Below the pieces are notes generated by a model. That model was not told the origin of the DNA. It saw only the letters and a program-made list of their open reading frames with translations, and searched no databases. 64,000 nt of DNA from Brevipalpus yothersi (taxonomy: Eukaryota > Arthropoda > Arachnida > Trombidiformes > Tenuipalpidae), in assembly GCA_003956705.1 (NCBI GenBank), contig QZCP01000001.1, positions 283,346-347,345 of the forward strand, written 5' to 3'. Below, in pieces: positions 12,042 through 22,996 of this stretch (position 1 is its first letter; every line of letters begins with the position of its first letter). Position numbers and translations under genes: made by a program.

Positions 12042-14415
12042 TGGTAAATTAGAAGGAAGATAGATAGATGTTATCCAAAATTTAAGTGCTTCGTTAAAAA
12101 TGGAACGTTTGTGTGTACATTTATTGTCGAATACTGTATAAATTATGAAAATGCACGATCATCGTTCTCGATGATGTACATAGATGAGGAATCTTTTTTT
12201 TCACACAATTCCTTTATGATCAGTGAAAATTAAAGCGATGACCGAAATTCACACAGTATCATACATTACGGTACGGTATATTCAGGGTACAAGTCCTGTC
12301 TCTCAAATTGAGTCCGATTTAGGCCCACATGATTGGTGTTAAATTACACCGAGCACTTCCAGATGTTGCCTAGATGCATACATATACAGTAGTTAGTGTG
12401 GTTAGCATCAGGAAAACACATGGGATAAGAGAGACATGTTCGTATAATGATGACAACCATGAAAGGTGAGAGCAATCGCCGTTTGATGCTGGTAAAGCTT
12501 CTTAAAGGGGTCGCTGAACAGTGGAGAAAAATTATATTCCCTCCATCATTTTGGAAGAATCCTAGGTGAATATAAATTATTACATTATCAGCTTTTGAAA
12601 ATCATTCTCTCTTTCTCATCTTATAAAGGTCAAGTTTCTGGTGAGATTAACTAGCCCTAGTGAGAAGAGTTATTCAATCAAAATGCCACCAGAATGGTAA
12701 AAAAAGATGCCTGAGGTCAACAATCAGAACTTATCAGCCCCTTGATCTTATATGTGAGTGTGTATGTGTGTGGTCGTTATGTGGCCAATCTGGTCGTTCC
12801 GGTTCATGAGAAAATAAATGAAAATCTTCAGTATGATGAATCCCCTTTCAAAGATCTCAAATTTCCTGGCTAAAGTACACCGAAGAGTTATATGAAGGCA
12901 TTGGCTAGCCATGGAAACACACTAGAACCAATTCTCGAGTTCTAAGATTATTCGAAGCACACACACACACACTCTCTCTTTCTTTTCTCGACCAGTCTGT
13001 CGGAACATATGCTAACGGAGAAGGAAATATTTCGGGCACAATTTCCATAGTAGCAGTGAAAAAGTGGGCGTTAAAGTGCCGACTGTCAAATTTGTGGCAA
13101 ACAGAGAAAGAGAATTAGAGAGAGAGAAAGAGAGATGTGTTTTCGGGTGGCCCACAGAGCAGCTTCTGTGTGTGTGTGTGTGTACATGTACACAGAAGCA
13201 CGCATTGTTGACATTCTGAAGCTTTGGCCTTTCCGTTGGCTGCTGTTTTGACTCGTGACTAGAACAGTCCAACGGCTGTTTGATTGCCTCTCGATTGCAA
13301 GCAACTTTTATGGCCAAACTTACCACAGTTTCGCCTGAAATACTTTTACCAGTCAGTCCAACTTGGGCCCTTTTCTCTACAACATTTCCTCTCTCTCTCT
13401 CTCTCTCTCCATCCCAACTCACTCAATTTTGACGCTCTCAAAATGCTCTCTCTCTTTATCATTCATTCAGTTGTTTATCAATCAAAACACGAGATACTTG
13501 ATTCATTCGTTAACTTGTGACCATCTTTGGAAACTCCAACCACAATAATCAACTCCTCTTCCTCCTCCTCCTCTCTCTTCCTCTCTTTTTTCATCAAATT
13601 TCCGGAGTTACAAGTGTTTCTATCTTTCTCTCTCTCTCCTTTCCATCTTCTTCACTCCACTATAAGTTAAATCCATTCACAAGCCCTAAGTCAACTTTTT
13701 TTTGTGTGCCAAGAAAGGCCAACCATAAACATTACCTGTTCATTCAACCCATCGTCTTGTTGTTACTGATCAGCTGTTTTTTTTTCTCGTATCACTTCAT
13801 CTTCTTCTTCAACTCCTCATTGTCCTCACCTTTCAATCACTGTCTATACACATCCTGGTGTGTGTGTGTGTGTGTGAATGTGTTCATCTTTTCACTTACA
13901 TTTTTCTATCTTGTTGCCAGATTATCGTGATACACACTCATCTTGATATTGAATTTGAAATCCATCTGATTTATCATCATCATCATCATCATCCTTGCTT
14001 CTGTTGTTACTATTGTACCTGTTCTGGCGAAGGTCCACAAAGTGCTACCAGCATTATCAATATCAAATTCTATGATTTCAATTTCAATTTGTGCTCAAGT
14101 AACACAAAATTCATTTCATAACATTTCCAATCTTAGGCATCAACAACAACATCAACCAATTTTCAATCAGATTAATCACTGTTCACCATCGCAACCACCG
14201 CCACCCTACAATCCTGTTACATTTATGATATTCTTGCTCTTACTGATTGTCAGTGAAATAAGCCCTACAATATAGTGTGCTTAGCTCGGCAAATATTGAA
14301 AATCTTTTTTTTTGTTTAGGGTGAGAAAAAAACTATTCACTTAATTTAAAACACTCACACACACATACATCGAATCCTCTTATATCATCTTCAGTAACCA
14401 AAAAACCAAAGTCTC
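12042..14415. other. Intergenic region between CCDC149 and ARL4
   Basis: The two genes diverge, so this 2.4 kb should hold both promoters and possibly untranslated exons. It is CT-rich on the plus strand from about 13380 on, with a (CT)n run at 13388-13409 and CA/TG stretches at 12960, 13168 and 13860. A 38-nt imperfect hairpin lies at 13162-13199. Open frames here encode only Ser/Leu/Phe-rich low-complexity peptides, and I support none as a gene. Confidence 0.4.
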
Positions 14416-16851
14416 ATGATGGGCTCATCTTTCAGTCACTCCATACTGGAACTTTTGTCACCCTTCTATCCACTCCATATAGTTATGCTGGGCTTAGACT
14501 CAGCCGGAAAGACCACCGCTTTGTACAGATTAAAATTTGATCAGTACCTTAACACTGTTCCTACAATTGGATTCAATTGTGAAAAAATTAAAGGTAATAT
14601 CACTTATCATCATCCATTTCTCTGTGCATGCAACTTTCCATCACAATTGTGTTCGAAAATTTCGCTATTTTTCCTGTGTTCATCATCATTTTCTTCTCCT
14701 TATTCTCCTTCTTCCTCGTCTTCTGATTGTGGTTGTGGTTGTGATTGTGATTCGTTCCTTTTTGGTTTTTTTTTTCAGTTAATGTTAATGTTTATTTCGT
14801 TTAACTTTTCCAACCAAACATTCAAGGACCACTAGTATACACATTTTCTTTTACAATCCTGTCTTGATTTCTTGATTGGCTGTTGAAGAAGCTGATACTT
14901 TCTTCCCTGCTAGTTTTTTCTTTCTTCCTCCTCTACATTTCTTGATTACACTTGAGATTCGAGAAGTCATGATTTGTCATTCCATGAATTATTATTTGCC
15001 CTCTCCAGATGCAACCTGTTCTCATTTGTTGTTTATCGCGTAAATAACCTTAAACGTACCGTGAAGAGATATTCGATTTTCCGTTCCGTTCTCAAAATCA
15101 ACGTTACACACGTCAAATTTTCAAATCAGATTTTGGCCAGTCTCGTCCATAGTTTGTGTAGCTATGTTGAGGGTAGCGTGTACTCGGTTCTTCTTTTCAT
15201 TTAAAATTGGCTCAAAATCATCTAACGGGCCTCTTTGATGAGTATATAAAATAATTTCAAGAAAAAGGTAGCTGAACCAAGCATGCATGTATACTTGAGT
15301 CCATGATCACGGCTTCCGTAACCTCTTCTTTCCCGCATTCTATCATTTTCCATGTTGTCATGATGAATCGTGAAGGTGTTCTCAGGGAAAGAGATATCGA
15401 GCCGTTCACAATTCACGGAAGTGATCTCCTCTCTCTCTTTCTCTTCCATAGCTGAGCGTAAGTGTGATATTAGGTACTCACCATGAGGCTCATGTGTATG
15501 TATTACAAGTTTTGCTTGAAGGAAATTTGATTTAAATCTTCTATTCCGCCTATTTAACGGAAATGATAGCTCAAATGATATGTGGTAGCGGTATCTGAGA
15601 AATTTTTTCTTTCTCTTTCTTTTTTCTCTCTATCTCATATCAGCATTGATATTTCGAAGTATGCATTGAGAACATGTGCTTACCGATAATGTGTGTGTAA
15701 ACTCGGAAGAAAAAAATTCTTCTGACTGCTACTACCAACTGAGAAAACACCAGGTTTGATTCTCTTTTTCGCTCTCAAACTTTTCAAATGATTGCTTACA
15801 TGATGAGCTGTCTTGTCACAGTGACTGTCCATCATTATCCATGAGAATGATGACAGTGATGGTGGAGAGGAGAGGAGAGAAGAGGAGAGACCACGTCGAT
15901 TAAAATTGTACTTCTTCTTCTATCTCTTCTGATCAAACGTCCAACTGGCAAGACTAGTCAGTTTAGTGAGATTGGTGAGGATAGATTGAAAAAATATTCA
16001 GATTGACTTATTCTTATTCTTGGTCATCGTAAATCGATAATCATGCTTGAGCGTAACATCATCATCTTTATCTTATCTCTCTTTATTCCCACGATTCAAT
16101 ACAGAGCGTGGAATGTTTCGGTGATGGCTGTGATTTTTTTTATCAATCATCTTTTCTAAAGGTCATTCCTCACTTGCATGAGCAAATTATTTTTACCCAC
16201 ATACCCAAGAGATAGTAGTGATGATAATAATTTTTTCCAAATCTGTAAGTATCTAATGAAATGAAAAGGATGAAAATCATAGTGGACCACAATTTTGAAG
16301 ATGCAAAAAGACAGTATTCATGATGAACATTTATCCAATTTCGTTCTTATTTTCCCATCATTCGAACATTTTCCCAACACATACAAATCATTTTTATCAA
16401 TTTCAATCTCACTCGTAATTCACTTACAGGTACTTCTGGGAAAGCAAAAGGAACTCGTTTCTCAGTATGGGATATCGGAGGTCAAGATAAGTTACGTGCA
16501 TTATGGCGAAGCTACACAAGATGTACAGATGGTATTGTATTTGTTGTCGATTCCGTTGACGAAGAGCGAATGGATGAAGCTCGAATGGAATTAATACGCA
16601 CAGTCAAGATACCCGAAAATAAGGGTGTACCAATACTGGTATTAGCGAATAAGCAAGATCTTCCCGGAGCAAAAGATCCCCAAGAAATAGCAGAAATATT
16701 AAGTTTAAGTGATCTTAATCAAACACATCAATGGCATGTGCAGCCAGCTTGTGCAATCATCGGTGACGGTTTAGATGAGGGAATGGAAATCTTATACGAG
16801 ATGATAGTGAAGCGTCGTAAACTTGCAAAGCAATCAAAGCGAAGAAGATAA
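14416..16851 (+). CDS. ARL4: ARL4-type ARF-like small GTPase
   Basis: ARL4 proteins are membrane-bound small GTPases that recruit cytohesin/ARNO and affect actin and trafficking. Exons 14416-14593 and 16430-16851 join across a 1.8 kb intron in phase 1 (G|GT), giving 199 residues against about 200 in vertebrate ARL4. Visible motifs: P-loop GLDSAGKT (residues 26-33), switch I TVPTIGFN, WDIGGQDKLRALW of switch II, NKQD, and CAIIGDG in the last base-contact loop. The tail is polybasic (VKRRKLAKQSKRRR), as in ARL4, where it directs membrane and nuclear binding. Translation probably starts at the second ATG (14419), because this exposes MGSSFS, a good N-myristoylation site. Confidence 0.95.
14594..16429 (+). 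other. Intron of ARL4, no other feature
   Basis: The 1.8 kb intron starts GTAATA and ends TTCACTTACAG. It holds T- and C-rich low-complexity runs and a G/A-rich tract near 15864-15889. I find no RNA gene, coding sequence or transposon in it. Confidence 0.6.
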
Positions 16852-17204
16852 TCTAATTACTGTATAGAAAAAGAAAGCTAGAGAAAGCGCGACACAGAGT
16901 TAAGGAAAAAGAAAAAGTTGCAAAAATCAATTGTGCAGCTGCCTGTAATTTACTTATTTACAAACACACACACTCTCTCTTCTTTAATTTCATGCCCTTT
17001 GTACTAATGAAATTTTTTTGTCTTGCTTTCCGAAAAAAAAACAAGAAAACTGAGAACAACAACCAGAAGAGTGCGAGAAAAGTGATTTAAAAAAACGCGT
17101 TCAACAAATCTAAAAGTTCATTTCAATCCATTTTGAGAACGAGAAAAAGTCGTCACTCAAACTACACTCATTTGATGCCACAATTTGCTCCTTCCATCAT
17201 GTGC

Positions 17205-17276
17205 GGCCTGGTGGTCTAGGGGTATGATTCTCGCTTTGGGTGCGAGAGGTCCCGGGTTCAAATCCCGGCCAGGCCC
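17205..17276 (+). tRNA. tRNA-Pro (anticodon UGG)
   Basis: A complete 72-nt cloverleaf. The acceptor stem pairs GGCCTGG (17205-17211) with CCAGGCC (17269-17275). The anticodon stem CTCGC/GCGAG encloses loop TTTGGGT with anticodon TGG at 17237-17239. The T arm is CCGGG-TTCAAAT-CCCGG (17252-17268). The D-arm (box A) and T-arm (box B) sequences are intact, and there is no intron. From the D arm to the T arm it reads like the tRNA-Pro(UGG) common in animals. The CCA end is not encoded, as expected for a nuclear gene. Confidence 0.97.
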
Positions 17277-17278
17277 TA

Positions 17279-17285
17279 TTTTTTT
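17279..17285 (+). terminator. RNA polymerase III terminator of tRNA-Pro
   Basis: A run of seven T residues begins three bases after the tRNA's last base, the usual Pol III stop signal. Confidence 0.85.
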
Positions 17286-17500
17286 CTAAATTTTTCTCTC
17301 TTCTCATGTGTATATGTACTGTAGCCGCTGTGAGTCGCTACAGCAAAACTTGACAATTTTTTTGATGATGAAAAAATCTTCTCCACATAATAAACGTTGA
17401 TGATGATGTTTTACCGTGTGTTTGATTGATTTTAATTTTTAAACATATTTCTACATGATTAAGGTGGACATTTAAGTAGTATTGAGCTTGCTAGTGTATC

Positions 17501-18671
17501 ATGGGTCTGTGCAAATGTCCTAAGCGTAAAGTCACTCAACAATTTTGTTTTGAACATAAAGTTAATGTTTGTGAATTTTGTATGCTATCAGCTCATGCTA
17601 GGGTAAGCCTTTTAATTTCACCTTCTTTCCTGTCAAACTGTAGCCGATCATACCTGATTCTTATTGTTTTTGGTTTGATGATAAATTGTCTCATGATTCA
17701 TTCTCTCTCCCTCTCTCTCTCTTTCTTCTATGTTTAGTGCGTCGTTCAATCCTATCTTCAATGGCTTGAGGACAGTAGCTATCAGCCGGTCTGCATATTG
17801 TGTAACCAAAATTTGAGCTCCAACACTTGTGTTCGACTATTGTGTTTCCATATATTCCATTGGAATTGTCTTGACAATCATGCCAAAAATTTGACGGCTA
17901 ATAGCTCACAAAGTGATTCCATTGTAAATTGTCCCACTTGCCGAGGACCTTTGGTACCACCTAATGAAGTGTCTTCACCTTTGGCTGAAGAATTGAGACA
18001 GCTATTGTCCACCGCTCAATGGTGTCGAGCAAATTTATCTAGATCATTTCCAAATTCGAATGATTCGAGAAAAGAGTCTTCAGGCAAAAATAATCTCGTT
18101 GAATACACTCCTAAAGTTATTCCCAAAATGTCAGAATCCTTTCGACAATCTCCTCCTGTCGTGATTCCTCTTAGCCACCTAACTAACTCTCTAGATTGTG
18201 ATGATTTGAATTCAGTTACTAATGCACGTAAGCTCAATAACAGTAACCATATGCATCATCATAGTCACACAACCATATTGGATGTAGATGAGAATAAATA
18301 TCGTCGGCGCTCCATAAAAGAATCGATTTCCAAGTGGCTCAGGTATGTTTACTATGAGTTGTACCCTCATATGAATCGGAAAGATTAATGGCCAATTGTT
18401 CTGGCATGTTTTATTTTTCCTGTTGCTCATCGCAATTTTTATTAGATATCTGATACTCATGGAAATATTCTCCTCTCTTTACAGATCTCATAGAATTACT
18501 GTCAATGGGAGTAGTTTATCGTTGAAAGGAACTATTTTTTTCGTGATCATCGCTCTTTTTACCGTCTCGATGTTACTCCACTATTTTCTTAGGATGGGTC
18601 GCGATAGCGCTGAGCATGATCCTCTTCTCGATCCCAGATCTAATCCACATATAAAAGTTTCTGATAATTAG
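17501..18671 (+). CDS. ZFPL1: ZFPL1 cis-Golgi zinc-finger membrane protein
   Basis: ZFPL1 is an integral cis-Golgi protein that binds GM130 and supports Golgi structure. Exons 17501-17602, 17738-18342 and 18485-18671 (phases 0 and 2) give 297 residues; the human protein has 310. The N-terminus MGLCKCPKRKVTQQFCFEH begins the B-box-like zinc finger. CVVQSYLQWLEDSSYQPVC leads into a RING-like finger (CILC, HIFHWNC, NCPTCRGP). The middle is Ser/Asn-rich and poorly conserved. The YRRRS motif precedes one hydrophobic segment (GTIFFVIIALFTVSMLLHY), and the end DPLLDPRSNPHIKV matches the family's luminal tail. A polyadenylation signal follows at 18832. Confidence 0.96.
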
Positions 18672-18831
18672 CTTCCTCATGACCCAACAAAGCTATCTCA
18701 AAAGCTACAAAAAGTTTAGTTTGTAAATATATACTGGTGAATTGAATTGCAAAGAATTTATAATCTAAAATATTCCGAATATCTCTTGCTCACAGAGCTT
18801 ATGAATAATGTTTTTCCACCAAATTATAAAG

Positions 18832-18837
18832 AATAAA
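18832..18837 (+). promoter_or_regulatory. Polyadenylation signal AATAAA, probably ZFPL1
   Basis: A canonical AATAAA lies about 160 nt after the ZFPL1 stop codon, in AT-rich sequence and with a T-rich stretch downstream. Confidence 0.55.
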
Positions 18838-19138
18838 TTAAAATTTTTTCAATCTTTCTCGTCTTGTCCAAGCATTTCGAATAACTTTTTCTTCATCATC
18901 AGCAGGAGGAGCGAAGAATTCACGTTCCTCACTTCATCACACCCATAAATTCTCATTCTCACGAGAAGAAGCCGGCAAGATCACTGAATAGAGAGATTTG
19001 GAATAGTTATGCTATCCGGTATACCACAATATTTCGAAGGAAATCACTCATTTTGTGAAACACGAAAGTAATAGTAGTCAGAATACATTCTATAAGAATG
19101 GTTCTCAAAAAGATCTTTAATAATAGTGAATGGAATAA

Positions 19139-19144
19139 TTTATT
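19139..19144 (-). promoter_or_regulatory. Polyadenylation signal AATAAA, probably SPCS2
   Basis: TTTATT on the plus strand reads AATAAA on the minus strand, about 30 nt after the SPCS2 stop codon. This implies a very short 3' untranslated region. Confidence 0.55.
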
Positions 19145-19173
19145 ATAAACTAACACCTTTGATTTTCAGGAGT

Positions 19174-19719
19174 TCAAGAGGTCTTTTTACGAGTGATGGA
19201 GTCATGAAGATTGGATACATCTTTCTCGAATATGTCTTGCACTAGGAAACCATCCTCATCGAACCAATGGGAAACTTGCTTTGTGATGGTGGCTGTTTGC
19301 AATTTGGATCCTTTCTTACCACTTTGATACTCAAAACACAGACTGTAATCGGGCTCAAATCGTCTTAAGCATGATGATACTGTGAGAGTTTGTGTTCCAT
19401 CACTGTCCCTCTTTTTGGCTACCAAGAAGATACCTTTCTCAAATAGCGTTGTATACAATGTTAATATACCGGTGAGAATAAAATAGGAAACGGAACATAT
19501 TGTCAATACAGATATTGATGCCGGAAAAGCGTACAAATAATCATAGAGAAGAGCAAAAAGTGCACATCCAACTGCCGCTGTACATATAGCCAAACGAATG
19601 TCCATCAACCAATGGCTTTCCGAGTAGCCATACTTTTCGATTATGGTCGCCTTACAACTGTCATCCAGCGTATTTTTCAAAGCACTACCATCCCACTTAT
19701 CAATCTTGATAGGTTCCAT
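19174..19719 (-). CDS. SPCS2: Signal peptidase complex subunit 2
   Basis: SPCS2 (25 kDa subunit) is a non-catalytic ER membrane subunit of the signal peptidase complex. The gene is a single uninterrupted exon of 181 codons. It opens with MEPIKIDKWDGSALKNTLDD, matching the KIDKWDGSAVKNSLDD signature of the family. Two hydrophobic hairpin segments follow (about residues 45-68 and 73-95, ending GILTLYTTLFEKG). The cytosolic C-terminal domain includes SSCLRRFEPDYSL and ISRLHDS-like VSNLHDSITRKK. The frame is open 12 codons upstream, but with no ATG, so 19719 is the start. The human protein (226 residues) has a longer N-terminus; an extra upstream exon is not excluded. Confidence 0.95.
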   Translation of the reverse strand: MEPIKIDKWDGSALKNTLDDSCKATIIEKYGYSESHWLMDIRLAICTAAVGCALFALLYDYLYAFPASISVLTICSVSYFILTGILTLYTTLFEKGIFLVAKKRDSDGTQTLTVSSCLRRFEPDYSLCFEYQSGKKGSKLQTATITKQVSHWFDEDGFLVQDIFEKDVSNLHDSITRKKTS

Positions 19720-20192
19720 AATTAACTCTTTAAATGTAATCAAACAATCCACCAAAATTAATCACAAACACACACACTACAAAACGTGTAATAAGGTAAC
19801 AAACTTGTATGATGATGACTTGGTGGCACAGGAAAACGCATCTTTTTTCGCCCTCAAACGGATTTCAACAGCCAATAGAAGCCCTTCAAGCGCCAATCGA
19901 TAAGCTCAAAACTTTGTGAAAGTTTGTTCTTTTCCCATTTTTCGTTCATTAAAAATGGGGTTTTATTTCTCTCAATTTTCTTCTGATTGATGATAATGTA
20001 AAGCTATGTAGGTTTTAGAGCTGGGAAATTTACCACTGAAAAACAACCACTGATTTTTAAGGTCGGAAGCGCAACTAAAAGTGACTGATTGAGTGTGTGA
20101 ATGTTCACGAATTGATAAAAGAAGCGGGAATTTTTTCTTCAGATGAACATTTCAATACTTGGAGCGTGTCTCAATCAGGTCAAGAAATGTAT
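19720..20192. other. Region between SPCS2 and the cystatin-like gene A
   Basis: This holds the SPCS2 upstream region and, from 19886, the start of segmental duplication unit A. The 19886-20010 stretch recurs at 21998-22120. No gene is seen. Confidence 0.45.
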
Positions 20193-20198
20193 TTTATT
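20193..20198 (-). promoter_or_regulatory. Polyadenylation signal AATAAA, cystatin-like gene A
   Basis: TTTATT on plus reads AATAAA on minus, 98 nt past the stop codon of cystatin-like gene A. Confidence 0.45.
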
Positions 20199-20295
20199 AT
20201 TTTCAGCTACCGAATTACAGTAAATACCCGCTGTATTCTCACTATTCTCGGTATTATTCTGATGTACAAGGCTATAATTATCATTCTGGTTATAA

Positions 20296-20797
20296 TCATT
20301 GGTTGTATGGAATGTCATATTTGGACTCAACGCGCAGATCTTGATAGAGAATGCATCCATAGGAGATGCTGTTGGAACCATGAGAATTTAAACCAACTTG
20401 GAAGCTGCACCATCGTTTGGTCTGAGGAAGAGAAAATTTGTTTGATAATTATTTTGAAATGAAGCATGAAATGGCCAGAAAGTTTTCAACTTACCCAGTC
20501 GAGAGGTTCGCATTGAGCAGGTTGACGATTTTTACAGGTCATCATCTCTACACCGAAACGGAAGGTTTGCCTACTATGTGTCACCAAGGAAGTTTGGAGA
20601 GAGACCATGGTTGCAGGATAATTGAAATCATTAACCTTGTTGTAAGTGTCCAAAGCAAGGGCCAAACTTTGATTAGCCTTAGCTTGAAGTCTAGGTGTCA
20701 CCGTATACCACCCACAAGAGTAGTACAAACAGTCACCGGTGGTTTCGGCAGCAGCAAGAGCGGTGATGGCAAAGAGGATGACGAAAGTTCGTATCAT
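20296..20797 (-). CDS. Secreted cystatin-like protein A
   Basis: Exon 1 is 20797-20495 and exon 2 is 20421-20296, with a 73-nt intron in phase 0 (TGG|GTAAGT...CTCAG|ACC). The product has 142 residues with a signal peptide (MIRTFVILFAITALAAA). The fold markers are those of type-2 cystatins: LALALDTYNKVND helix, FRFGVEMMTC, a second Cys, then WCSFQVG and SYGC, giving the four C-terminal cysteines of two disulfides. Cystatins inhibit papain-family cysteine proteases. Here the first inhibitory loop, normally QxVxG, aligns to SLVTH, and the PW of the second loop is absent, so inhibition is doubtful. An extra cysteine pair sits near the mature N-terminus (GDCLYYSCGW). A near-identical paralogue lies 1.8 kb away. 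Confidence 0.85.
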
Positions 20798-20874
20798 GTT
20801 GGAATTCGATTGTGAAATTCTACTGAAACCACTGAAGATGTAACTTTTGTATGTGAAGATTCAGTTTTCTGTAG

Positions 20875-20893
20875 CTTATATAACCCTTTATCT
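20875..20893 (-). promoter_or_regulatory. TATA box and GATA site of cystatin-like gene A
   Basis: On the minus strand an AGATAA (plus 20888-20893) is followed by TATATAAG (plus 20875-20882), about 78 nt before the start codon. The same pair occurs at the same spacing in the paralogue. Confidence 0.65.
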
Positions 20894-21145
20894 AATCTTC
20901 CAGCCAGTGAAAGCTCCCATGGCTCCCCAGCTAGTTTCCATCTATCAATCTATGGTGATCGATACATTTGATATAATCACTGAGAATCAATAACAAGCTA
21001 CACAATTTCGAGGGGTACAGATAATCTCAAAAATGTCACAAAGCATGTGAAATGATGATCCCAAGAACAATGAGATCAGGAGCGTTTTGTTTGATTATGG
21101 TTTCGAGTTAACAAGCTCTCCGTCCGATTGCCTTGTTTTTCCCAT

Positions 21146-21355
21146 GCTTCCTCCCACTTGAAAGAAATTTTCTCATCAGGTGAAGAATTCATTAGAATCA
21201 GAAGAAGAAGTCTATGGATTCTTGGAAATTAGGGTTGTTGAATTGATGCTTGCGGCGGAAACTTTCGAGACCAAATTCAAAAGTTCGCCTAGCGTACGTT
21301 GAGAGCTGAGTTCTCGATATTGTGTCAGTTCACAACTATCATCATATTCACTGCA
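21146..21355. repeat. 210-bp block identical between units A and B (copy A)
   Basis: All 210 bases match 22997-23206 by eye, whereas flanking and coding parts of the duplication differ at many sites. The block lies upstream of cystatin-like gene A and has no consistent open frame. Confidence 0.8.
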
Positions 21356-22145
21356 TTTATTGCTTTTCATTCCATTAACCTTCACTTTAACGGTTCATTT
21401 TATCGTGACTGCATTTACCATGTGATATCTATGGACATATTCTATCTACTGATTATTGTTTATTCGAGTTATATTATGAACGAATTTTCAACATCAATCA
21501 ATATTGGGAATTAAGAAACTAAAGCCCATCAGACTGAGGCAGAGCTATTTCTTTTCAATTTCGAGGAGGGTACGATCAAAAATAAATTCACAGAAACCGA
21601 AAGCTATAGATCCCGCCATAGAATCTGCAGACTGAATGGTGTAAAATTTGAATCTGTTGGAAAAACTTGTCAAAGTTTTGATGATAACAATCGGAACAGT
21701 GAATTCTAATCTTCTACCCAGCTTATTTTATTCACAAATTTTACCTACAGATCAGAATGATTGTTTGATCAGTCTCGAGCAATACTGTGGAAATGTTTCA
21801 GATTACTTGATAAGAGAGCGATATTTTCAGACCAGAAAGACAAAAAAATTTCAAATTTTAAAAGTTGGCATTGAGATCGCCACCGGAATCAAGGATCATT
21901 GAGATCAGAATTCCAATGAAGCCTCGCAATTTTCTCACGACCGAATTTTGTTTAAATTTCATTTATTATTATGCTTGAAAACATTCATCAATTGAATTCA
22001 AGCGCCAATCAATAAGCTCAAAACTTTGACAAAGTTTGTTTTTTTTTCATTTTTCGTTCATTAGAAAATGGGATCTTATTTTTCTCAATTTTCTTCGGAT
22101 TGATGATAATGTAAAACTATGTGGGTGTTATAATCATTGGATTTT

Positions 22146-22641
22146 TCAGTATCGAAGATTGTATTTGGACTCAACGCGCAGATCTTGATAGAGAATGCAC
22201 CCATAGGAGATGCTGTTGGAACCCTCAGAATCTAAACCAACTTGGAAGCTGCACAATCGTTTAGTCTGAGGAAGAAAAAATTTGTATAATAATTATTTTG
22301 AAAGAAAGCATGAAATGGCCAGGAAGTTTTCAACTTACCCAATCGAGAGGTTGGCATTGAGAGGGTTGACGATTATAACAGGTCATTATCTCCACACCAA
22401 AACGGAAGGTTTGCTTAGTCTGTGTCATCAAGGAAGTTTTAAGAGAGACCATGGTAGCAGGATAGTTGAAATCGTTAACCTTGTTGTAAGTGTCCAAAGC
22501 AAGGACCAAACTTTGATTAGCCTTAGCTTGATACTTAGGTGTCACTGTGTACCATCCACAAGGGAAGTATACACAGTCACCGGTGGTTTCGGCAGTAACA
22601 AGGGTGGTGATAGCAAAAAGGATAACGAAAGTTCGGATCAT
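22146..22641 (-). CDS. Secreted cystatin-like protein B
   Basis: This is the paralogue of cystatin-like A, with exons 22641-22339 and 22265-22146 and the same 73-nt phase-0 intron; the product has 140 residues. The signal peptide is MIRTFVILFAITTLVTA. Cystatin landmarks are LVLALDTYNKVND, FRFGVEIMTC, LCSFQVG and SYGC. The QxVxG position reads SLMTQ and there is no PW. Differences from copy A cluster in the mature chain (for example VYFP for LYYS, KTSLMTQTK for QTSLVTHSR) and at the C-terminus, where B ends YNLRY instead of YDIPYNQ. The reading frame is intact, so both copies are probably expressed. Confidence 0.85.
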
Positions 22642-22719
22642 GTTGGAATTCGATTGTAAAGTACTACTGAAACCACTGATGAAGGTAACACTTGTATATG
22701 AAGATTCAATTTTCTGCAG

Positions 22720-22738
22720 CTTATATAACCCTTTATCT
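22720..22738 (-). promoter_or_regulatory. TATA box and GATA site of cystatin-like gene B
   Basis: AGATAA (plus 22733-22738) and TATATAAG (plus 22720-22727) on the minus strand, about 79 nt before the start codon, as in copy A. Confidence 0.65.
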
Positions 22739-22996
22739 AATCTTCCAGCCAGTAAAAGCTCCCATGGCTCCCAAGCTTGTTTCTATCTATCAACCTATGG
22801 CGATCACATTTGATACATTTGATGCAATCTCTGAGAATCAATAACAAGCCACACATTTTCGAGGGGTACAGATAAACTCAAAAATGTTACAAAGCATGTG
22901 GAATGATGATCCCAAGAACAATGAGATCAGGAGCGTTTTGTTTGATTATGGTTTCGAGTTAACAAGCTCTCCGTCCGATTGTCTTGTTTTTCTCAA

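Larger units (their letters stand above)
19886..21997. repeat. Segmental duplication unit A (direct tandem)
   Basis: This 2.1 kb unit is followed directly by a second copy at 21998-23853 in the same orientation. Shared landmarks are the left edge (TCAAGCGCCAATC at 19886 and 21998), the cystatin-like gene, its TATA region and a long 5' flank. Unit A holds roughly 260 bp more than unit B, between the left edge and the second exon. Its right edge (GCTTGAAAACATTCATCAATT) is mirrored at the end of unit B. Confidence 0.85.

Noticed and set aside
13012..13930. Several overlapping frames rich in Ser, Leu and Phe
   Set aside because: They follow CT- and TG-rich low complexity on both strands, with no conserved motif.
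21299..21514. 71-codon plus frame with hydrophobic stretches in duplication unit A
   Set aside because: No ATG start, and the equivalent in unit B is broken by substitutions and indels soon after the identical block.
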